The notes: generated by a model from the letters alone, not told the origin. Positions 46,236 through 54,824 are shown, numbered from the stretch's first letter. The stretch: DNA of 64,000 nt from an uncultured Prevotellaceae bacterium (GCA_900316505.1 ONDH01000006.1:1-64000), one strand, 5' to 3'. Translations and numbers: made by a program.

Positions 46236-46243
46236 TAACTTTG
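46236..46243 (+). promoter_or_regulatory. Promoter -7 box TAACTTTG of birA
   Basis: TAACTTTG lies 17 bases before the chosen ATG at 46261. Confidence 0.7.
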
Positions 46244-46260
46244 CACTCAAATTGCAAAGT

Positions 46261-47028
46261 ATGGTTAGCATTTCACGGATTAATCTCCCCACCGTCGATT
46301 CCACTAATTCCTTTGTCCGTGCAATGTTGCAGGAAGAAGGGACGGGGCGTGTGGTGTCAGCAGATCCGTTGCCTGGTTTCACCTTGGTGGTGGCTGACGA
46401 CCAAACGAAAGGTCGGGGGCAGCAAGGCAATGCTTGGGAGACCGAAAAAGGCAAGAACCTGACATTCTCTTTGCTGTGCCATCCTGATTTTCTCCCGGCT
46501 TCTCGTCAGTGGCTGCTCTCTCAGTGCATGGCTGTGGCGATTCAGCAGACCATTTCCAGATATGTGGAAGGTGTGGAAGTGAAGTGGCCTAATGATATAT
46601 ATGTGGGCGATGAGAAGATAAGTGGCACCTTGATTGAGTGTGACCTACAAGGCAAGCGCGTCTCCAATTGCATCATGGGTGTGGGCATTAACATCAACCA
46701 GACAGTGTTTCGTAGCGATGCACCTAACCCAACCTCCCTGAAACTGCTCACAGGAAGAGAACACGACCGTGAGGAAATCCTCTCTTTGCTGTTGAATCAT
46801 TTTCAGCATTATTACACCCAACTGCAGGAGGGACACGAGGAGGCCATTCGTCAGTTGTATATGCAATACCTCTATCGTCGTGAGGGCTTTCACCGTTATC
46901 GCGATGTTCGTGGCGAGTTTATGGCGGAATTGGCAGATGTGGAACAGACTGGGCATCTTCGCCTGCGTTTTGCTGATGGCAACGTGGTGCGTTACGAATT
47001 GAAAGAGGTGCAATTTGTGAAAGACTGA
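46261..47028 (+). CDS. birA: Biotin--protein ligase
   Basis: Attaches biotin to carboxylase carrier domains. The 255-aa product is the short form without a DNA-binding domain: VDSTNSFVRAML, ADDQTKGRGQQGNAWETEKGKNLTFS (biotinyl-AMP loop GRGQ/GN.W), EVKWPNDIYVGDEKISGTLIE, MGVGININQ, and a small SH3-like C-terminal domain. The ATG at 46261 is preferred over 46252 because the family begins at the strand VSISRI. It is followed by queA after 26 bases. Confidence 0.9.
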   Translation: MVSISRINLPTVDSTNSFVRAMLQEEGTGRVVSADPLPGFTLVVADDQTKGRGQQGNAWETEKGKNLTFSLLCHPDFLPASRQWLLSQCMAVAIQQTISRYVEGVEVKWPNDIYVGDEKISGTLIECDLQGKRVSNCIMGVGININQTVFRSDAPNPTSLKLLTGREHDREEILSLLLNHFQHYYTQLQEGHEEAIRQLYMQYLYRREGFHRYRDVRGEFMAELADVEQTGHLRLRFADGNVVRYELKEVQFVKD

Positions 47029-47054
47029 ATGTTTGATAGATTGAAGTATTGAAG

Positions 47055-48278
47055 ATGTTGAATCCGAAGAATATACATATAGCTGATTACAACTACGACT
47101 TGCCCGACGAGCGCATCGCTAAGTTTCCATTGACGGAGCGCGATGCCAGCAAGTTGCTGATTTATAACCAGGGCGAGGTGAGCGAGGATGTGTTTTCCTC
47201 TTTACCCAAATACCTACCCAGTGGTGCCTTGATGGTGTTCAACAACACCAAAGTCATTCAGGCTCGACTTCATTTCCGTAAAATTTCTGTCGATGGCGTG
47301 CAAGGAGCACTCATTGAGGTGTTCTGCCTCGAACCCGCTGTGCCTAATGACTACCAGCTGAATTTTTCGCAGAAGCGGATGGTGCAGTGGTACTGTCTCG
47401 TGGGTAATTTGAAGAAGTGGAAGGAAGGTAAATTGATGCGTGAGATAGAGATGCCTGATGGTGAGAGGGTGACATTGGCATGCGAACGTAAGGGACTGCA
47501 TGGCACTTCCCACGTCATTGAGTTCACTTGGGATGGTAACTACACATGGGCGGAACTGCTTGATGCTGTGGGCGAGCTCCCCATTCCCCCCTATTTGAAT
47601 CGTGAGACACAGGAGAGTGATAAGACGACATATCAGACGGTCTATTCTAAGATCAAGGGTTCCGTGGCAGCTCCCACCGCAGGACTTCATTTCACTAAAC
47701 GTGTTTTGGATGCCCTTGATGAGGCTGGCATTGACCGTGAAGAACTTACCCTCCATGTAGGTGCAGGCACCTTCAAACCTGTGAAAAGTGAAGAAATTGG
47801 TGATCACGATATGCACACCGAACACATTGCTGTGCGACGTCAGACCATCGAGAAACTCATAGCACATGGTGGCGAAGCCATCGCTGTGGGCACGACAAGC
47901 GTGCGCACTCTTGAAAGTCTCTACTATATGGGCATTCTCGCCCAACAAGGTGCAGAAGATCTCCATGTCCCCCAATGGATGCCCTACGAACCTACTAACT
48001 GTCAACTCTCAACTCTCAACTCCCTCCACTCTCTCCTTTCCTATATGGACACGCATCATCTTGATGTCCTCCATTCCTCCACACAAATCATCATTGCTCC
48101 AGGCTACGAATACCACATCGTACGTCGCATGGTCACGAACTTCCACCAACCCCAGTCAACGCTCTTGTTGCTGGTGTCTGCTTTTTTGAAAGGCGACTGG
48201 AAGAAAGTGTATGACTATGCTCTCAGCCACGACTTCCGTTTCCTCAGTTATGGTGATTCATCACTCCTAATTCCTTGA
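47055..48278 (+). CDS. queA: tRNA preQ1(34) S-adenosylmethionine ribosyltransferase-isomerase
   Basis: Penultimate step of queuosine synthesis. The 407-aa product shows ADYNYDLPDERIAKFPLTERDASKLL, LMVFNNTKVIQARLHF, GELPIPPYLNRETQESDKTTYQTVYS, VAAPTAGLHFT, LTLHVGAGTFKPVKSE, AVGTTSVRTLES and NFHQPQSTLLLLVSAF. About 60-70 residues longer than classical bacterial QueA, partly normal for Bacteroidales. A heptamer array encodes TNCQLSTLNSL (about 314-324) in a surface region before the FIAPGY-like IIAPGYEYHIV block. Confidence 0.93.
   Translation: MLNPKNIHIADYNYDLPDERIAKFPLTERDASKLLIYNQGEVSEDVFSSLPKYLPSGALMVFNNTKVIQARLHFRKISVDGVQGALIEVFCLEPAVPNDYQLNFSQKRMVQWYCLVGNLKKWKEGKLMREIEMPDGERVTLACERKGLHGTSHVIEFTWDGNYTWAELLDAVGELPIPPYLNRETQESDKTTYQTVYSKIKGSVAAPTAGLHFTKRVLDALDEAGIDREELTLHVGAGTFKPVKSEEIGDHDMHTEHIAVRRQTIEKLIAHGGEAIAVGTTSVRTLESLYYMGILAQQGAEDLHVPQWMPYEPTNCQLSTLNSLHSLLSYMDTHHLDVLHSSTQIIIAPGYEYHIVRRMVTNFHQPQSTLLLLVSAFLKGDWKKVYDYALSHDFRFLSYGDSSLLIP
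47994..48021 (+). repeat. In-frame CAACTCT/CAACTGT array in queA
   Basis: Units CTAACTGT, CAACTCT and CAACTCT in 7-base register encode NCQLSTLN. Orientation is again the open one. Confidence 0.75.
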
Positions 48279-48283
48279 CAACA

Positions 48284-48784
48284 ATGAAAGATAATAATCA
48301 GGAAATGTTCCCCATTGTCGATGAAGAGGGCAACATCACCGGTGCTGCCACCCGTGGTGAGTGCCATGGCGGTAGCATGCTCTTGCATCCTGTGGTGCAT
48401 CTGCATGTGTTCAATAGCAAGGGAGAACTATATTTACAGAAACGCCCAGAGTGGAAAGATATACAGCCGGGTAAGTGGGACACAGCTGTGGGTGGACATG
48501 TGGATCTTGGCGAGTGTGTCGAGGATGCCCTGAAACGTGAGGTGCGGGAGGAGTTGGGCGTCACCGATTTCACACCCGAACGTCTCGCACAATACGTCTT
48601 TGAGAGTGCCCGTGAACGTGAATTGGTGTTTGTCCACAAAACCATTTATGATGGCGACATCACTCCTTCTGAGGAACTCGATGGCGGACGTTTCTGGACA
48701 GTGGATGAAATACGTGACAACCTTGGCAAAGGCATCTTCACCCCCAATTTTGAGAACGAAATACAACGTGTCAAACTAATATAA
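48284..48784 (+). CDS. Nudix hydrolase, 166 aa
   Basis: A single Nudix domain with an intact box GGHVDLGECVEDALKREVREELGV, preceded by LHPVVHLHVFNSKGELYLQKRPEWKDIQPGKWD. The arrangement (MFPIVDEEGNITGAATRGECHGG and QKRP) is like the isopentenyl-diphosphate isomerase-type/YfcD group, but the substrate is not deducible. The ATG at 48284 is preferred to the in-frame TTG overlapping queA. Confidence 0.85.
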   Translation: MKDNNQEMFPIVDEEGNITGAATRGECHGGSMLLHPVVHLHVFNSKGELYLQKRPEWKDIQPGKWDTAVGGHVDLGECVEDALKREVREELGVTDFTPERLAQYVFESARERELVFVHKTIYDGDITPSEELDGGRFWTVDEIRDNLGKGIFTPNFENEIQRVKLI

Positions 48785-48797
48785 TCATTAACCTGTT

Positions 48798-50492
48798 ATG
48801 AAAAAGATACTTTCATTTCTGTTTTTTAGTTTTTCCCTTTTCACTTCTTATGCCCAACGTGACATATGGATTGACATCAATGGAGTGCGCGACCTCACTT
48901 CTGATTCCATCGACATCGCTAACCAGGCACGTCCCGTCCCCGGCAGCAGTCGTAAGGGTAACAATCCTGTGCTTTTTCTTGTTGGTAACAGTACGATGCG
49001 CACAGGCACCCTTGGTAATGGAAGCAATGGACAGTGGGGATGGGGATTCTATGCCCATGAGTACTACGATGAAAATAAGATTACAGTGGAGAACCATGCA
49101 CTTGGCGGCACTTCACCACGAACTTTCTACAATCTCTTGTGGAAACCTGTGCTCGAAGCGGTCCGTAAGGGCGATTACGTTTTTCTTGAACTGGGTCACA
49201 ACGACAACGGCCCCATCGACTCTGTCCGTGCCCGTTCTTCCTATTATCCTGATGGCAAGCTCGAAGTGAGGGAGGACTCCATCTCCATTTATAATAAAGT
49301 GACTAAACAACAGGAAACCGTCTATACCTTTGGAGGCTACACCCGCCGCTTCATCAATGAAATCCGTGCCAAGGGAGCTATTCCTGTCCTCTTTACGCTT
49401 ACTCCCCGTAATGAATATGAGCCTGATGATCCCAAGAGGATACAGCGCAAACTCACCGACTTTACACCTGCTATCTTTGCTCTTGGAAAAGAGACTGGCA
49501 CACCCGTCATTGACCTCAACGACATCTCTGCCACCAAACTTGAGCAATATGGCCCGTGGAAGGCTAGTTACCATTTCTACTTGGACAAGATCCATTCTTC
49601 TGCCTATGGTGCCCGCATGAATGCGCAGAGTGCAGCTGAAGGTGTTCTTGCCTCCGATGACCCTCAATTGGCATTTCTTAAGACTTGCCTCACCGATAAG
49701 GTCAAGCCCAAACGTTGCGATCAGAACCGTCAACAGGGAAAGCCTATGGTCTTTTTGTGCGGTGATTCTACGGGTAAGAATGAAGACTCCAACCCCGATG
49801 GCATGTGGGGATGGGGCAGTCAGGGTTACACCATATTTGATCCTGCCAAGTGTGTTTTTCAGAATCAGGCAAAGGCGGGACGTTCCACCCGCACTTTCAT
49901 CGACGAGGATCGCTGGGAGGAGGTCTACAACTCCCTGCAGCGCGGTGATGTGGTGCTCATTCAGTTCGGTCACAATGACATCGGAGCTATCAAGGAGGGT
50001 AAGGAGCGTGGTGTGCTAGCCACTGCCAAGGATTCCAGTGCTGTTTACCGCATGGAAAGCAGCGGCATCTACAAGGTCATCTATTCTTACGGATGGTATC
50101 TCAAGAAGATGATACGTGATGCCCAAGAAAAGGGTGCCTATCCCGTACTTCTCTCTCTAACGCCTCGCAACGAATGGCATGAAGGCAATGGCCACTCACG
50201 TGGCTTCGTCTATCCTGTCAACGAGAAGCAAGGCAAACTCTACATTGAGCGTCGCAACGAGACCTACGGTTCTTGGTGTCGTGCCGTCGCCCGTGAAACG
50301 GGATGCGAGTTCGTCGATGTCCATAACATCACTGCAGATGCTCTTGACAAATTGGGGCAGAAGAAGGCGGCTGCCTATTTCAAAAATGACCACACCCATA
50401 CATCCCTCAAAGGAGCACAACTCAACGCCCAGAGCGTGGCAAAGGGACTGCGTGATTTAAACAGTCCTGTGGCATTCTTGCTGAGGAAGTAA
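48798..50492 (+). CDS. Tandem SGNH/GDSL esterase, rhamnogalacturonan acetylesterase-like
   Basis: A 564-aa secreted protein (signal peptide 1-19, ending TSYAQ) with two complete SGNH domains. Domain 1 (about 45-295): FLVGNSTMRTG, GGTSPRTF, LGHNDNGP, and the catalytic D..H in YLDKIHSSAYGARMNAQ. Domain 2 (about 305-560): FLCGDSTGKN, AGRSTRTFI, IQFGHND, and NDHTHTSLKGAQLNAQ. Ser, Gly, Asn and Asp-His are intact in both, so both may be active. Family members deacetylate rhamnogalacturonan or xylan; in this window with glucuronoxylan genes either is possible. The pair likely arose by internal duplication but the two halves are well diverged. Confidence 0.88.
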   Translation: MKKILSFLFFSFSLFTSYAQRDIWIDINGVRDLTSDSIDIANQARPVPGSSRKGNNPVLFLVGNSTMRTGTLGNGSNGQWGWGFYAHEYYDENKITVENHALGGTSPRTFYNLLWKPVLEAVRKGDYVFLELGHNDNGPIDSVRARSSYYPDGKLEVREDSISIYNKVTKQQETVYTFGGYTRRFINEIRAKGAIPVLFTLTPRNEYEPDDPKRIQRKLTDFTPAIFALGKETGTPVIDLNDISATKLEQYGPWKASYHFYLDKIHSSAYGARMNAQSAAEGVLASDDPQLAFLKTCLTDKVKPKRCDQNRQQGKPMVFLCGDSTGKNEDSNPDGMWGWGSQGYTIFDPAKCVFQNQAKAGRSTRTFIDEDRWEEVYNSLQRGDVVLIQFGHNDIGAIKEGKERGVLATAKDSSAVYRMESSGIYKVIYSYGWYLKKMIRDAQEKGAYPVLLSLTPRNEWHEGNGHSRGFVYPVNEKQGKLYIERRNETYGSWCRAVARETGCEFVDVHNITADALDKLGQKKAAAYFKNDHTHTSLKGAQLNAQSVAKGLRDLNSPVAFLLRK

Positions 50493-50536
50493 CCTTTTCT
50501 CTCGTACGCTGTTCGCTCGCCCGCAGATGTTGAGGT

Positions 50537-50628
50537 GTCTCACCCATACAGGTGTTAGTGTCTCACCCATACAGGTGCTGGTGTCTCACCCATACAGGTG
50601 TTAGTGTCTTACCAATACACCCAACTGT
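50537..50628 (+). repeat. 23-bp-period array with GTCTCAC core, four units
   Basis: Units begin at 50537, 50560, 50583 and 50606, exactly 23 bases apart. The first three share GTCTCACCCATACAGGTG; the fourth has drifted (GTCTTACCAATAC). It occupies the spacer between the SGNH gene and the efp terminator; nothing else is seen in this 290-base gap. Related to the array at 17171. Confidence 0.88.
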
Positions 50629-50725
50629 ATTTCAAACATAATCCTCCCTTGACTCCTTTTACTCCTTCAAAAACATGCTTCTGAAAGTAGAGTGATGGAA
50701 TAAAATGATGACAGAGGAATCTGTG

Positions 50726-50763
50726 AAAACAACAAAAGAGGGAGAGCGCATGCGTTCTCCCTC
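50726..50763 (-). terminator. Intrinsic terminator of efp (minus strand)
   Basis: Read on the minus strand, GAGGGAGA and TCTCCCTC (50738-50745 with 50756-50763) form a stem with GCATGC in the loop, followed by TTTTGTTGTTTT. Confidence 0.85.
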
Positions 50764-50786
50764 CTTGGATATGAATGTGTGTCGTC

Positions 50787-51356
50787 TTATTTGCGGGTCA
50801 CGTAAGAACCGTCGCGAGTATCCACCTCAATCTGGTCGCCCTCATTGATGAAGAGAGGCACGCGGATTTCCACGCCAGTCTCAAGTGTGGCGGGCTTGGT
50901 GGCGTTTGTGGCAGTATTGCCAGCGAAACCAGGCTCAGTGTAGGTCACTGTCAGGATTACCTTGACGGGTGCTTCTGCTGTGAGGATGGTACCTGTGGAC
51001 TCATCAATGGATGCCATGACCATCGTCTCACCTTCCTTAAGGAAGTCACCGCCAGTGATGAGGTCTTTGGAGATGTTGACTTGTTCGTAAGTGTCTGTGT
51101 TCATGAACACCATTTCCTCACCTTCCTTGTAAAGGTACTGGAACTGCTGGTGTGATACCTGCACGTCATCGAGCTTGGCAGATACAATCCAAGTGCGCTC
51201 AAGCACTCGACCATCTTCCACGTTGCGGAGCTTGGTGCGCATCACGGTGTTACCCTTGCCTGGCTTTACGTGCAAGAAATCAATTACTACATAAATTTTG
51301 CCATCGTCAAGACGGAGGCATACGCCTTTCTTAATGTCGCCTGCTAAAATAGCCAT
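50787..51356 (-). CDS. efp: Elongation factor P
   Basis: A 189-aa three-domain beta-barrel protein that rescues ribosomes stalled at proline runs. Conserved: IKKGVCLRLDDGKIYVVIDFLHVKPGKGNTVMRTK with the modification-loop Lys in PGKGN, the KOW-like first domain, and the C-terminal YTEPGFAGNTATNATKPATLETGVEIRVPLFINEGDQIEVDTRDGSYV block (shortened). Divergent from rpmH, as in other Bacteroidales. Confidence 0.95.
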   Translation of the reverse strand: MAILAGDIKKGVCLRLDDGKIYVVIDFLHVKPGKGNTVMRTKLRNVEDGRVLERTWIVSAKLDDVQVSHQQFQYLYKEGEEMVFMNTDTYEQVNISKDLITGGDFLKEGETMVMASIDESTGTILTAEAPVKVILTVTYTEPGFAGNTATNATKPATLETGVEIRVPLFINEGDQIEVDTRDGSYVTRK

Positions 51357-51396
51357 AGAATGATCTTATTTTTGTTTTACTTGTTGAAATCGGGTG

Positions 51397-51404
51397 CAAA
51401 GGTA
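51397..51404 (-). promoter_or_regulatory. Promoter -7 box TACCTTTG of efp (minus strand)
   Basis: TACCTTTG on the minus strand 40 bases before the efp start. Confidence 0.7.
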
Positions 51405-51518
51405 GGGAAAAAATGTGAAAAGTGAAAGATGGAACGCAAAAAACCCACCTCCAACAAAGTCAAAAACGCAGAATTTCATCAAAATGACAAAAAAACTTTG
51501 TGTTTTTTGGTTTTTTCT

Positions 51519-51549
51519 TTTGCCGATTTACTGAAAATCACTAATTTTG
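51519..51549 (+). promoter_or_regulatory. Consensus promoter of rpmH
   Basis: TTTG (51519-51522), 19 bases, TAATTTTG (51542-51549). The leader to rpmH is about 70 bases. Confidence 0.8.
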
Positions 51550-51626
51550 CAGTCGCTTTCCGAAAATGTTGCGGCATTTGAGGCGGTAAGAATGAATGAT
51601 TAACAATAAAAAAATAAGATAGCACA

Positions 51627-51782
51627 ATGAAAAGAACTTTCCAACCTCACAACAGAAAGAGGATTAACAAACATGGCTTCCGTCTGCGTATGCAGACCGC
51701 CAATGGTCGCCGCGTTCTTTCTGCTCGTCGCAGAAAGGGACGTAAGTCTCTCACCGTATCAAGCGAACATCATGGTAAATAA
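51627..51782 (+). CDS. rpmH: 50S ribosomal protein L34
   Basis: A 51-aa very basic protein beginning [19 protein letters not shown], continuing through [19 protein letters not shown], the universal L34 signature; the tail [11 protein letters not shown] is of Bacteroidetes type. Own consensus promoter and terminator. Unlike in many bacteria it is not next to rnpA and dnaA, which is usual for this order. Confidence 0.97.
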   Translation: MKRTFQPHNRKRINKHGFRLRMQTANGRRVLSARRRKGRKSLTVSSEHHGK

Positions 51783-51786
51783 GTAG

Positions 51787-51817
51787 TAAAAGCAGGAGGA
51801 AACTTCTGCTTTTTTTT
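51787..51817 (+). terminator. Intrinsic terminator after rpmH
   Basis: AGCAGGAG pairs with CTTCTGCT around a GAAA tetraloop-like loop (51791-51810), followed by seven T. Confidence 0.88.
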
Positions 51818-51839
51818 GTGCACTCAAAAGAGCGAAAAA

Positions 51840-51928
51840 GTGAGGAGTGAAAAGTGAAAAATCCAAGTAACAGACCATTCGAGTGGCAAGTAACTTAGAT
51901 TTTTCACTTTTCACTCTTCACTTTTCAC
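51840..51928. repeat. Inverted pair of GTGAAAA/TTTTCAC heptamers, 34-base loop
   Basis: Left arm 51840-51863 (GTGAGGA, GTGAAAA, GTGAAAA, ATC) and right arm 51898-51921 pair at 23 of 24 positions, the exception being a G-T pair. One more TTTTCAC unit follows (51922-51928). The loop is 34 bases, the same as in the 25979-26058 structure. The same unit is inserted in cbiB. Confidence 0.85.
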
Positions 51929-51938
51929 TTAAAATGAC

Positions 51939-51946
51939 TAACTTTG
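51939..51946 (+). promoter_or_regulatory. Promoter -7 box TAACTTTG of the PASTA gene
   Basis: TAACTTTG lies 30 bases before the ATG at 51977 and just after the heptamer hairpin. Confidence 0.65.
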
Positions 51947-51976
51947 TCGCCATAAATAATTATTGTACGCGCGAAA

Positions 51977-52639
51977 ATGGCTTTGAAGAATTTTTTTACA
52001 GGTAAATCTGGTGCAAAGTTTTGGGTGAACATCGTTGTGATGGTGCTCATCATTGTAGCTGTACCTATTGTGGCATTGTATTTGTTGGATTCGTTCACCC
52101 ATCATGGTGAGAAGATTGAAGTCCCGAATGTGGTGGGTAAGTCGATGTATGATGCGGAGACAATGCTGAAAGACCGTGGCTTGATGGCGATGGTGGTTGA
52201 CTCTGTGTATGACAAACATGCACCGAAAGGTTCTGTGTTGGAACAGACACCGAAATCGGGTTATGAGGTGAAGAGTGGCCGTATGATTTATCTGACGGTG
52301 AACCTGAATGGGGAGCCAATGGCTCAGTTACCGGATGTGGTGGGACACGGCTCGCTGCGCGAGGCGGTGGCTCTTTTGCAGTCATTGGGCTTCAAGTTAA
52401 CTGCTCACAAACCAGTGATGGGCAGACCTAAGGATTTGGTGATTGGTGTGAAGCAGGGTGTTCGTGACGTGCATGCTGGTGAAACAATTCCGCGTGATCG
52501 TGCTTTGACGCTGGTGATTGGCGGTGGCGAAATCGACTCGACGATGTACGAGGATGAAGAGGACTTCGATTTGGAAGGACTTGGTATGGATGGTGATTTG
52601 GACGAGGAAGACGGAGAAGATTTTGACATTGAGTTGTAA
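51977..52639 (+). CDS. Membrane-anchored PASTA-domain protein
   Basis: A 220-aa protein with one N-terminal membrane helix (about 15-38) and two PASTA domains facing the periplasm (about 45-112 with EVPNVVGKSMYDAETMLKDRGL; 116-186 with QLPDVVGHGSLREAVALLQSLGF), then an acidic tail (DEEDFDLEGLGMDGDLDEEDGE). PASTA domains bind peptidoglycan or dimerise; no kinase or transpeptidase domain is attached. The adjacent rluD and ddl (D-Ala-D-Ala ligase) are a common Bacteroidales arrangement. Confidence 0.88.
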   Translation: MALKNFFTGKSGAKFWVNIVVMVLIIVAVPIVALYLLDSFTHHGEKIEVPNVVGKSMYDAETMLKDRGLMAMVVDSVYDKHAPKGSVLEQTPKSGYEVKSGRMIYLTVNLNGEPMAQLPDVVGHGSLREAVALLQSLGFKLTAHKPVMGRPKDLVIGVKQGVRDVHAGETIPRDRALTLVIGGGEIDSTMYEDEEDFDLEGLGMDGDLDEEDGEDFDIEL

Positions 52640-52642
52640 AGA

Positions 52643-53704
52643 ATGGATGCTGACGCATTGGACATTGTCGTAGAGGACGAGGAACTGGAGGATGACGAGA
52701 CCTCACAACTGTATGAACATCATCGTATCGTAGCTGACAAGGGACAGAAGTTGCTTCGTGTCGATAAGTTCCTGCTCACACAGTTGTCTGGTACCAGCCG
52801 TAACCGTGTTCAGAAGGCGGCAGATGCCGGTTTCATCATGGCGAACGGCAAGCCGGTGAAGCGGTCCTATAAGGTGAAACCTGACGATGTGATTCAGGTG
52901 ATGCTGGATCGCCCGCATTATGAGAACAAAATCACGCCTGAGGATATCCCGTTGAACATTGTGTATGAGGATGGTGACTTGATGGTCATCAACAAACCTG
53001 CGGGTATGGTGGTGCATCCAGGGTTTGGCAATTGGAACGGTACGATGCTGAATGCCATTGCCTGGCACTTGAAGGATATGCCGCAATATGACATCAATGA
53101 TCCGGAGATAGGATTGGTGCACCGCATCGATAAGGATACCAGTGGACTTTTGGTGGTGGCGAAGACGGCAACGGCGAAGACGAGTTTGGGCTTGCAGTTT
53201 TTCAACAAGACCACAAAACGTGAGTACAATGCATTGGTGTGGGGTAACTTCACGGAGAATGAAGGCAGAATTGAAGGTAATATAGGGAGAGACCCGAAAG
53301 ACCGGATGCGCATGGTGGTGTTTCCTCCTGATTCGGAGATTGGGAAAAGTGCTGTGACACATTATCAGATATTGGAGAGATTTGGTTATACGACGTGGGT
53401 GAAATGTGTGCTGGAAACGGGAAGGACTCACCAAATCCGTGCCCACATGAAACACATCGGTCATCCGCTGTTCTGTGATGAACGGTATGGCGGTGACCAA
53501 GTGCTGAAGGGGGCGAACACCGCGAAATACAGGCAGTTCATTGACAACTGCTTCAAACTCTGTCCTCGTCAGGTGCTGCATGCGAAGACATTGGGCTTTG
53601 TGCATCCCAGGACTGGAAAGGAGATGATGTTCGATTCCGAACTGCCCGAGGACATCCAAAAATTGTTGGAGAAATGGAGAGGATATATAATAGTCGATAA
53701 TTGA
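52643..53704 (+). CDS. rluD: RluD-like 23S rRNA pseudouridine synthase
   Basis: A 353-aa RluA-family enzyme with an acidic N-terminal extension (1-30), an S4 RNA-binding domain (RVDKFLLTQLSGTSRNRVQKAADAGFIMANGKPVKRSYKVKPDD, shortened) and the catalytic domain: NKPAGMVVHPGFGN, the catalytic Asp in GLVHRIDKDTSGLLVVAKT, ETGRTHQIRAHMKHIGHPLFCDERYGG. Three bases separate it from the PASTA gene. Confidence 0.9.
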   Translation: MDADALDIVVEDEELEDDETSQLYEHHRIVADKGQKLLRVDKFLLTQLSGTSRNRVQKAADAGFIMANGKPVKRSYKVKPDDVIQVMLDRPHYENKITPEDIPLNIVYEDGDLMVINKPAGMVVHPGFGNWNGTMLNAIAWHLKDMPQYDINDPEIGLVHRIDKDTSGLLVVAKTATAKTSLGLQFFNKTTKREYNALVWGNFTENEGRIEGNIGRDPKDRMRMVVFPPDSEIGKSAVTHYQILERFGYTTWVKCVLETGRTHQIRAHMKHIGHPLFCDERYGGDQVLKGANTAKYRQFIDNCFKLCPRQVLHAKTLGFVHPRTGKEMMFDSELPEDIQKLLEKWRGYIIVDN

Positions 53705-53750
53705 TCATTAAGAGTATATTATCATTGTTATCGTTAAAGTTAATAAATAG

Positions 53751-54755
53751 ATGAAAAAGGTAATTGCAATCGTGGCTGGGGGTGACAGCTCTGAGCACGA
53801 TGTGTCGCTGAGAAGTGCGGCAGGGATTGATTCTTGGATTGACAAGGACAAGTATGACGTTTACATCGTGGAGGTGAGCCGTCAGGGATGGGTGGCACAT
53901 CTGCCAAATGGAAAAAAGTCAACTGTGTATCGTCATAATTTTTCTTTCAAGGACGAATGGGGCAGGGACATCCGCCCCGACTATGCATATATCACCATTC
54001 ACGGAACTCCGGGAGAAGATGGCATTTTGCAGGGCTATTTCGATTTGCTCAACATCCCTTACTCGACGAGTGGTGTGTTGGTGGAGGCAATGACTTTCAA
54101 CAAGTTTGCGCTGAACCAATTTTTGAAGGGATTTGGCGTGAAGGTGGCGGAGGACGTGTTGGTGCGTCAGGGTCAGAAAGTGGATGCTCAACAGATTGTG
54201 GACAAAGTGGGACTGCCTTGTTTCATCAAGCCCAATGGTGGAGGCTCTAGTTTTGGCGTGACTCGCTGCAAGACCTTGGAAGGAGTGGTTCCTGCTATCG
54301 AGAAAGCAATGGAGGAATGCCCGGAAGTGTTGATTGAGAACGAATTGAAGGGCGTGGAAATCAGCAATGGAGTGTATAAGACAAAGGCCGGGGGTATGCA
54401 TGTGCTTCCTATCACTGAAGTGGTGCCAAAGACGGATTTCTTTGATTACGATGCAAAGTACAATGGTTTGGTGGAGGAAATCACTCCTGCCCGTCTGTCG
54501 GAAGACACGACGAAGCGTGTGCAGGCTCTTACGGCTGCCATTTATGATATTCTGGGCGCATCGGGTATCATCCGTATTGACTATATCATCAGTAAGAATG
54601 AGACGGGAAATGATGTCATCAATATGCTGGAAATCAATACGACACCAGGTATGACGGCAACAAGCTTCATCCCTCAGCAAGTGCGTGCGGACGGCAAGGA
54701 TATGAAGGACGTGTTGAACGATATCATTGCGGATAAGTTGACTTCAGACCTCTAA
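53751..54755 (+). CDS. ddl: D-alanine--D-alanine ligase
   Basis: ATP-grasp ligase (334 aa) of peptidoglycan precursor synthesis. Motifs: VAGGDSSEHDVSLRSA, ITIHGTPGEDGILQGYFDLLNIPYSTS, FIKPNGGGSSFGVTRCK, ENELKGVEISNGVY, RIDYI and EINTTPGMTATSFIPQQ. The stop codon is the first triplet of a heptamer array that runs to the next gene. Confidence 0.95.
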   Translation: MKKVIAIVAGGDSSEHDVSLRSAAGIDSWIDKDKYDVYIVEVSRQGWVAHLPNGKKSTVYRHNFSFKDEWGRDIRPDYAYITIHGTPGEDGILQGYFDLLNIPYSTSGVLVEAMTFNKFALNQFLKGFGVKVAEDVLVRQGQKVDAQQIVDKVGLPCFIKPNGGGSSFGVTRCKTLEGVVPAIEKAMEECPEVLIENELKGVEISNGVYKTKAGGMHVLPITEVVPKTDFFDYDAKYNGLVEEITPARLSEDTTKRVQALTAAIYDILGASGIIRIDYIISKNETGNDVINMLEINTTPGMTATSFIPQQVRADGKDMKDVLNDIIADKLTSDL

Positions 54756-54824
54756 CCTCTTACATCTCACATCTTACATCATCCATCATCCATCTTACAT
54801 CATCCATCATACATCTAACATCCC
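54753..54824 (+). repeat. Heptamer linker from ddl stop to acyltransferase start
   Basis: Ten 7-base units (consensus WYMCATC, e.g. TTACATC, ATCCATC, TAACATC) start with the TAA stop of ddl and, after two further bases (CC), reach the ATG of the next gene: distance 7x10+2. The spacer contains nothing else. Confidence 0.92.
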
